From positions 667,838 to 731,837 of the forward strand of contig CALYLW010000499.1 of the NCBI GenBank assembly GCA_944989445.1: a DNA stretch of 64,000 nt. The letters run 5' to 3'. Below the pieces are notes generated by a model, which saw only the letters and a list, made by a program, of their open reading frames with translations, ran no database searches and was not told the DNA's origin. Shown in pieces: positions 60,401 to 64,000 of this stretch. Origin of the DNA: Ampullaceana balthica (taxonomy: Eukaryota; Mollusca; Gastropoda; Lymnaeidae). Positions within the stretch are counted from its first letter, which is position 1. Each line of letters begins with the position of its first letter. A program made the translations under genes and the position numbers.

Positions 60401-61547
60401 GGCTTGTCATACGTTTTAAGAAGTTTCACAAAAACTATTCAAAAAGGCTAAGTAAATTTATTTTGACATTATTGTTTTCTCATTTTTATTTAAATTTATT
60501 TATTTATTTTTTTAAAATTCTATTTCGAGTAACTTCTATCGTCCAGAGTGATTGCATTATGTTAATTCGTGATTAAAAGTGTCTTATTTGTGTTTTAACA
60601 TGGATATAACCAGAAGAAGAGAGGAAACTTACCCAAAGAAAGTGTGTTAGGAGCAATGTACTTTACACTTTTATGAAAATAAAAGTATACAATAAACTTA
60701 AAATGATCACATATTTAAACAAACAGCAAATAGGATTGCAAGTGCAGTCGTTTTATAAATTTATTTAATACTAGGACGGACCTTTTCATCGTTTCCGTAA
60801 TTAACGTATTGCGTATGTTTTATGTGTTCTAATTAATTTGCTATAAAAGAATTCGTATACGTTAAGAAATCCCTTGCTGCTCCCCCCGTTAAAAAATATT
60901 GTTTTAAAAGAAAAACATGCCTGTAAATAAAAGTAAAAATAGACATAAAATTAAATAAAATGATAATTAACAAATTTCTAAAAGGAATATGTAAATTTCA
61001 TTGTTCAAATTTGCATAGCTTTTCCACGTGTACAGAATGTCCATGTTTGTACATTTTGTCTCCCGTGTAAAGAATGTCCATGTTTGTACATTTTGTATCC
61101 CCTGTATTGAATGTCAATGTTTGTACATTTTGTCTCCCCTTGTATAAAATGTCCATGTTTGTTCATTTTGTCTTTCCATTCACAGAATGTTCATGTCTGT
61201 TTATTTTGTCTCCCTATGTACAGAATGTCCATGTTTGTACATTTTGTCTCCCTATGTACAAAATTTCATGTTTGTACATTTTGTCTCCCTATGTACAGAA
61301 TGTCCATGTTTGTACATTTTGTCTCCCTATGTACATTATGTCCATGTCTGTACATTTTGTCCTCCCGTGTACAGCTGACCCAGAAGAGCGCCTCAATCTG
61401 TATGATCAGCTCCCTGGAGTGGTTCACAGACTTCAAACGAGGCTGGACTTTTACAAAACTTTCTACGTGCAGCCCAATTACCCAGCCGTGGACCCGAACG
61501 CTTCCTACATCAACCAAGATGGTGTCTGGGCCCCAGGCTGGTGTTAA
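48404..61547 (+). CDS. arylsulfatase B/I/J-like gene 2 (14 coding exons, 494 aa)
   Basis: Tandem paralog of gene 1. Joined exons: 48404-48497, 49203-49314, 50109-50160, 52419-52522, 53475-53581, 54158-54222, 54921-55022, 55463-55526, 55892-55989, 57367-57503, 58650-58711, 58982-59105, 59796-59986, 61375-61547. Every exon has the same length and phase as in gene 1, and all introns are GT-AG. Signal peptide about 1-16. Asp29/Asp30, Cys67 (CSPSR, formylglycine precursor), Arg71, Lys121/His123 (KWHLG), His208 (IHPPL), Asp266/Asn267 and Lys284 are all present, so the enzyme should be active. Identity to gene 1 is about 65% by hand alignment: high around the active site, only about half in exons 13-14. 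Sequons NQS, NNT, NIS, NVT, NDT and NAS suggest heavier glycosylation than gene 1. Substrate unknown. Confidence 0.95.
48883..48975 (-). mobile_element. Helitron 3'-end fragment, intron 1 of gene 2
   Basis: On the minus strand: ACGTCATTTTTGACGGGTGAT, then AAAATTCTAG and host T. Only the terminal ~90 bp is recognisable. Confidence 0.55.
49203..49314 (+). CDS. gene 2 coding exon 2
   Basis: From WNDVGYNN to the CS of CSPSR. The DNA is nearly the same as gene 1 exon 2 ([14 protein letters not shown] coded almost identically). Donor GTGAGT. Confidence 0.95.
49799..49962. repeat. GA-rich microsatellite, intron 2 of gene 2
   Basis: GAGAGAGACAGAGA-type tract of about 160 bp. Its complement gives a spurious Ser/Leu-rich ORF. 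Confidence 0.9.
50109..50160 (+). CDS. gene 2 coding exon 3
   Basis: Completes CSPSR, then [15 protein letters not shown]. Donor GTATGA. Confidence 0.95.
50210..50551. mobile_element. hAT-type MITE, intron 3 of gene 2
   Basis: CAGTGCCTGACTTAGAC at the left; the right end reads in reverse CAGTTTCGGATTTACG. Flanked by TCTTTACA / TCTTTAAA, an 8-bp target duplication with one mismatch. Rich in GGGGCCCC boxes. No ORF. Confidence 0.7.
51111..52418. repeat. ~41-bp minisatellite with splice-acceptor units, intron 3 of gene 2
   Basis: About 32 units: CATAACGTAATACTTAACCC, then AAAACATCTC, then a variable part ending TCCACAG. The block at about 51520-51860 is homogeneous; flanking units are more diverse. 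The final ...CATGTCCACAG is the real exon-4 acceptor. Three units also carry GTAAGT (51169, 52070, 52152). Confidence 0.97.
52419..52522 (+). CDS. gene 2 coding exon 4
   Basis: [15 protein letters not shown] ... [10 protein letters not shown]. The first ~23 bases resemble the unit of the minisatellite that fills the end of intron 3. Donor GTAACA. Confidence 0.95.
52640..53000. repeat. irregular ~18-bp repeat, intron 4 of gene 2
   Basis: About 18-20 units around GAGAAGATCATTTCCCAT with many variants. Confidence 0.85.
53475..53581 (+). CDS. gene 2 coding exon 5
   Basis: [20 protein letters not shown] and following residues. Catalytic Lys121/His123 and disulfide Cys131. Donor GTAGGC. Confidence 0.95.
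53668..53880 (-). mobile_element. tRNA-derived SINE-like element, intron 5 of gene 2
   Basis: On the minus strand the head GTGCGCTCGCCTCACAAGCT then GAGGGGCGTGGGATCTAGCC resembles a tRNA with A- and B-box-like parts. The body matches 17397-17551. Confidence 0.55.
54158..54222 (+). CDS. gene 2 coding exon 6
   Basis: [20 protein letters not shown] and DA. Donor GTAAGT. Confidence 0.93.
54223..54920. other. intron 6 of gene 2
   Basis: AT-rich, nothing recognised. Confidence 0.6.
54921..55022 (+). CDS. gene 2 coding exon 7
   Basis: [20 protein letters not shown] ... NIHPPLQ with His208. Donor GTCAGT, followed at once by a 40-bp minisatellite. Confidence 0.95.
55042..55366. repeat. 40-bp minisatellite, intron 7 of gene 2
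   Basis: About eight units of AACACCAATGAGACATTAAA plus CAATCATACATTGATTGTAA. Each unit can form the hairpin ACAATCA-TACAT-TGATTGT. Starts 20 nt after the exon-7 donor. Confidence 0.95.
55463..55526 (+). CDS. gene 2 coding exon 8
   Basis: [20 protein letters not shown] and S. Donor GTAAAC. Confidence 0.93.
55527..55891. other. intron 8 of gene 2
   Basis: No recognised feature apart from a weak internal repeat (TTTAACCCCTATTTC-like, 55615-55710). Confidence 0.5.
55892..55989 (+). CDS. gene 2 coding exon 9
   Basis: [20 protein letters not shown] ... FTSD with metal ligand Asp266. Donor GTGAGT. Confidence 0.95.
56297..57136 (+). mobile_element. Helitron-like element, ~840 bp, intron 9 of gene 2
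   Basis: 5' end TCAATATACATAATTCCCG after host A, the same as the other Helitrons. 3' end GGCGCC palindromes, then GCAGCGCAATCTAG and host T. Inside are three copies of the TACTTTGTGTACATTTCAG block. No ORF of transposase type. Confidence 0.65.
57367..57503 (+). CDS. gene 2 coding exon 10
   Basis: [18 protein letters not shown] with Asn267 and Lys284, then [20 protein letters not shown]. Donor GTTCGT is weak. Confidence 0.95.
57504..58649. other. intron 10 of gene 2
   Basis: 58254-58330 (CAGAGGCGGCGTTAGG, CGCGGGGCC) and 58540-58600 look like the two arms of a decayed hAT-type MITE. The rest is AT-rich. Confidence 0.45.
58650..58711 (+). CDS. gene 2 coding exon 11
   Basis: [20 protein letters not shown]. 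Donor GTTGGT. Confidence 0.93.
58982..59105 (+). CDS. gene 2 coding exon 12
   Basis: [13 protein letters not shown] ... [14 protein letters not shown] ... GRAAIR. Donor GTTTCG is weak, as at the same site in gene 1. Confidence 0.94.
59106..59795. other. intron 12 of gene 2
   Basis: Nothing recognised. Confidence 0.5.
59796..59986 (+). CDS. gene 2 coding exon 13
   Basis: [20 protein letters not shown], a diverged loop with NVT and NDT sequons, then [10 protein letters not shown]. Donor GTAGGT. Confidence 0.95.
59987..61028. other. intron 13 of gene 2, 5' part
   Basis: AT-rich, no feature recognised. Confidence 0.5.
61029..61374. repeat. ~38-bp minisatellite ending in the exon-14 acceptor, intron 13 of gene 2
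   Basis: About nine units of AATGTCCATGTTTGTACATT plus TTGTCTCCCTATGTACAG. Each ends in a pyrimidine tract and TACAG, an acceptor-like sequence. The last is the functional acceptor. Confidence 0.95.
61375..61547 (+). CDS. gene 2 coding exon 14 with stop
   Basis: [13 protein letters not shown] ... GVWAPGWC and TAA. The acceptor CCTCCCGTGTACAG is the last unit of the intron-13 minisatellite. Confidence 0.95.
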
Positions 61548-61706
61548 GGGTCGTAGCTGTGTAGTTGCTTAAAGATGGCGGTAGTGTTGTATTAGTGTCA
61601 ATTATTAGCGGATGTTGTGGTATATAGGTACCAAGATCGTGAAAGTTCTGTATTAGCGCCCAGATGGTGTCGTTGGGATTTAGGCCTCAGTAATCATCAT
61701 GGCTAT

Positions 61707-61872
61707 CAGAGGCGTAACAACGGCTTGGCAACGGGGCAGTTGCCAAGGGCGCCGAGGGCTAATCCTTCCCTTCCATAATAACTTTATTCTGTATAATTTA
61801 GTATTTCCCCTATTTCTCAAGGGCGCCATAAATTAACTAGCCAAGGGCGCAGAAAACCTAGTTACGCTTCTG
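61707..61872. mobile_element. hAT-type MITE with perfect 8-bp target duplication, 3' flank of gene 2
   Basis: 166 bp. Ends CAGAGGCGTAAC and, in reverse, CAGAAGCGTAAC. Flanked by ATGGCTAT on both sides (61699-61706 and 61873-61880), the 8-bp duplication expected of hAT. No coding. Probably within the 3' UTR of gene 2. Confidence 0.9.
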
Positions 61873-61922
61873 ATGGCTATACATAAAATACAAAATACAC
61901 AAAAAAATTGTGCAATGAAAAC

Positions 61923-61928
61923 AATAAA
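61923..61928 (+). promoter_or_regulatory. candidate polyadenylation signal of gene 2
   Basis: AATAAA 376 nt after the stop codon; the first clear signal on this strand. If used, the hAT MITE is part of the 3' UTR. Confidence 0.4.
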
Positions 61929-62031
61929 TATTGTTCTCATTTCGTAATTTGTTTGTGTATTTTGTATTTTATTTAAAAGCTTTATCGCAGTCCTATTCTA
62001 TATGGCTATACATACATTTTAATATATATAA

Positions 62032-62147
<116 letters not shown>

Positions 62148-62329
62148 ATGGGCATTTTAAAAAAAATTGTCATTTTTGGCACAGTGAAGTTTTAACAAAT
62201 GAAAGTTATTTTCCTTGTGATTTTTCTTTATGATAGTTATCAGTGACCATTTAAATACTATATTTTAAAATATTAGACCCTAACTCCGTGTTTCTGTTTT
62301 ACAGTAACGGTCTAATGATCATGCATCGC

Positions 62330-63045
62330 ATTTCAATTTCACTGGTGTAACGCAAGGAGGTGTGGTTAATCAAACCTCCTTGGTGTAACGCAACATTAAA
62401 GTACACACACACAAAGACTGAAAAACTAACACATTTTTTAAAAACCAAAATACATTTATATTTTTTAAAAGACAACTAAATTTGATTATAACAAAAATTT
62501 AAGACATGCAATAAATGACTAAGGCCATTAGTGGATGTTCAAATAACAAAGTTCATAATAATCATAATAACAATAACCAATTTTGTTCATTAAAGTATGC
62601 TCATAAGCAAGTAGTAACGTAAAAATCTTTATAATAAATCACAACACACCCTAACTAATATTAATAGGCATTCTGAAAGAATTCTGATAAATAAGAAAAT
62701 AGTTGTTTATGAATTTAGTTCTTGTTACACCAGTGAGTTTACTGTTACACCAGTGAACTTTTAGTTACACCAGTGAGTTATCATTGTTTCTATTTTAAAT
62801 TTTTAAGATTTTTTGTTAACTTAAACACAATATGCATTATATGATAATGGATATGCCTTCTAAGATTGCAACAATTACATAATGTTCCGAATATAGATGT
62901 TAAGTGAACATTTCGTTACACCAGTGAACGTTTAGTTACACCAGTGAGTTAACATTGTATCTATCTTTTAATGTTTATGTGTTTTTTTATAACTTGAACA
63001 CAATATGAATTTTATGATAATGTATATGCATTCTAGGATTGCGAT
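62330..63045. repeat. GTTACACCAGTGA motif cluster and ~170-bp duplication
   Basis: The motif GTTACACCAGTGA occurs at about 62725, 62743, 62764, 62914 and 62934, and inverted near 62340. 62760-62870 and 62930-63045 are two diverged copies of a longer unit. A hairpin AAGGAGGT...ACCTCCTT sits at about 62355-62381. Confidence 0.7.
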
Positions 63046-63065
63046 TCATTAATTTTAAGAATATA

Positions 63066-63797
63066 TGTAGCCGTCTGCTAGAGTTGACCTCAGCAGTTCG
63101 CTTTAGTGACCGTAACGGGTCACTGCAGGTTCACTCCAGCCCTCGATGTGCCTGGAGTTCACACAGAGCGACTGACCAACTACCCATGTTTTACTGCACG
63201 GGTAGATCAGTCACGTGATGAGCAGGGGCACACCGGTGGGCCAGTAACACACTGCCCCTGGTCTGTGTGAGAGGAGAGTGTGAGTTTGTGAGTGCAACGG
63301 TAGCGTAGAGAGGGGATTGACTTGTTCCTTGTGTATTCTTGGTAGTTTTGAAATAAAACTGTTCAATATCTTTCCAAAGTGAATTGGACTTATTAATATT
63401 ATTTAACTTAGCCACCCTACATGTGGAATAAATGCAGAAGCCCCGAGCCTAATGCTTTTAATGGGTCTTCCCGGGAGAACCCCTCAGCTATCTGGCCCCC
63501 AAATGGAAGTAACAGCTGAGGACCCCCCCCCCACGCGGAAGTGGTCGCTTCTGAAGCGGCCACCTGGGCATCCAGGACATAAAGTCGAAGATGCCTCCCA
63601 CTAGATTGACCTCACAAGGAGGGGTGGAATTCCCTACTACGACCCGCTACAAATTTGGCGCCACCCCGGCAAAGCATACGGATCTCCATGGTTTGGACCT
63701 TCGCAGTGCGGGGGATCATCAAAGACCTACCTAGGGTGCAACCCCCACAGGAAGGTTTCCTCAGAGCTGGCGTCCGCTTGGCCACCACTCGGCTACA
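63066..63797 (+). mobile_element. LTR-retrotransposon-derived sequence (LTR or solo LTR)
   Basis: Starts TGTAGCCG and ends CGGCTACA, an 8-bp inverted terminus, flanked by TATA on both sides (63062-63065, 63798-63801). Alternatively the LTR ends at 63651 (...CCGCTACA) and AATTTGGCGCCACCCCGG is a primer-binding site. GC-rich relative to its surroundings. No gag or pol coding visible. Confidence 0.5.
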
Positions 63798-64000
63798 TAT
63801 AGAATATATTAAGTAAAAAAAAATATATTAGAAAAAAGCATGCTAACTGGAGATGGGGGCATATTAAATGAATAAATTTCATAAACTTAATACATTGTGT
63901 TCAACATTTCTTATTGTATGGCAACAAAATGGTTTGGACACCAATACAGTGGCTTGTGATTTACCCTGGTGTAAGTCCACAAGGTCATTGCCTCATCATT
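63798..64000. other. AT-rich end of window
   Basis: Nothing recognised. Confidence 0.4.

Overview
The window is AT-rich animal nuclear DNA: GT-AG introns of 0.3-4 kb, non-LTR retrotransposons, Helitrons, hAT-type MITEs and very many micro- and minisatellites. It most resembles a mollusc, perhaps a gastropod. The organism is an inference from the repeat types and the arylsulfatase family; nothing in the sequence names it.

The only host genes I can support are two arylsulfatases (ARSB/ARSI/ARSJ type), in tandem on the + strand. Gene 1 spans 17243-34508 and gene 2 spans 48404-61547. I rebuilt each from 14 coding exons joined at GT/AG sites with the frame kept throughout. Each encodes exactly 494 residues, and all 14 exons have the same length in both genes (94, 112, 52, 104, 107, 65, 102, 64, 98, 137, 62, 124, 191, 173 nt). 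Both have a signal peptide, the C-S-P-S-R formylglycine motif at Cys67 and the full sulfatase metal/active-site set, so both look like intact secreted or lysosomal sulfatases. By hand alignment they are about 65% identical. In each, the first coding exon lies directly behind a 3' splice site, so at least one untranslated exon must lie upstream.

Layout. 1-4.1 kb: Helitron-type elements and copies of a ~515-bp repeat with terminal inverted repeats. 4.1-9 kb: AT-rich DNA, an AT/GT microsatellite and a ~760-bp CATA microsatellite. 9.05-11.5 kb: a CR1/Jockey-group LINE, minus strand, with a long reverse-transcriptase ORF. 12.2-13.8 kb: a short GC-rich duplication and an L2/CR1-like LINE relic. 14-17 kb: diverged repeats. 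17.2-34.5 kb: gene 1. 34.5-48.4 kb: a 14-kb intergenic zone made mostly of mobile DNA (Helitrons, a second LINE copy, a long-armed foldback element, arrays of the 515-bp repeat, and a hAT transposase relic split by a MITE). 48.4-61.5 kb: gene 2. 61.5-64 kb: a hAT MITE with a perfect 8-bp target duplication, an AT microsatellite, a short repeated motif and an LTR-like element.

The most unusual theme is minisatellites at the edges of arylsulfatase introns. In gene 2 intron 3 the ~41-bp repeat resembles the intron-3/exon-4 junction itself, so about 30 units each carry a decoy 3' splice site and the last one is the real acceptor. Gene 2 intron 13 and gene 1 intron 9 also end in arrays that supply the real acceptor or its pyrimidine tract, and gene 2 intron 7 begins with an array of hairpin units just after the donor.
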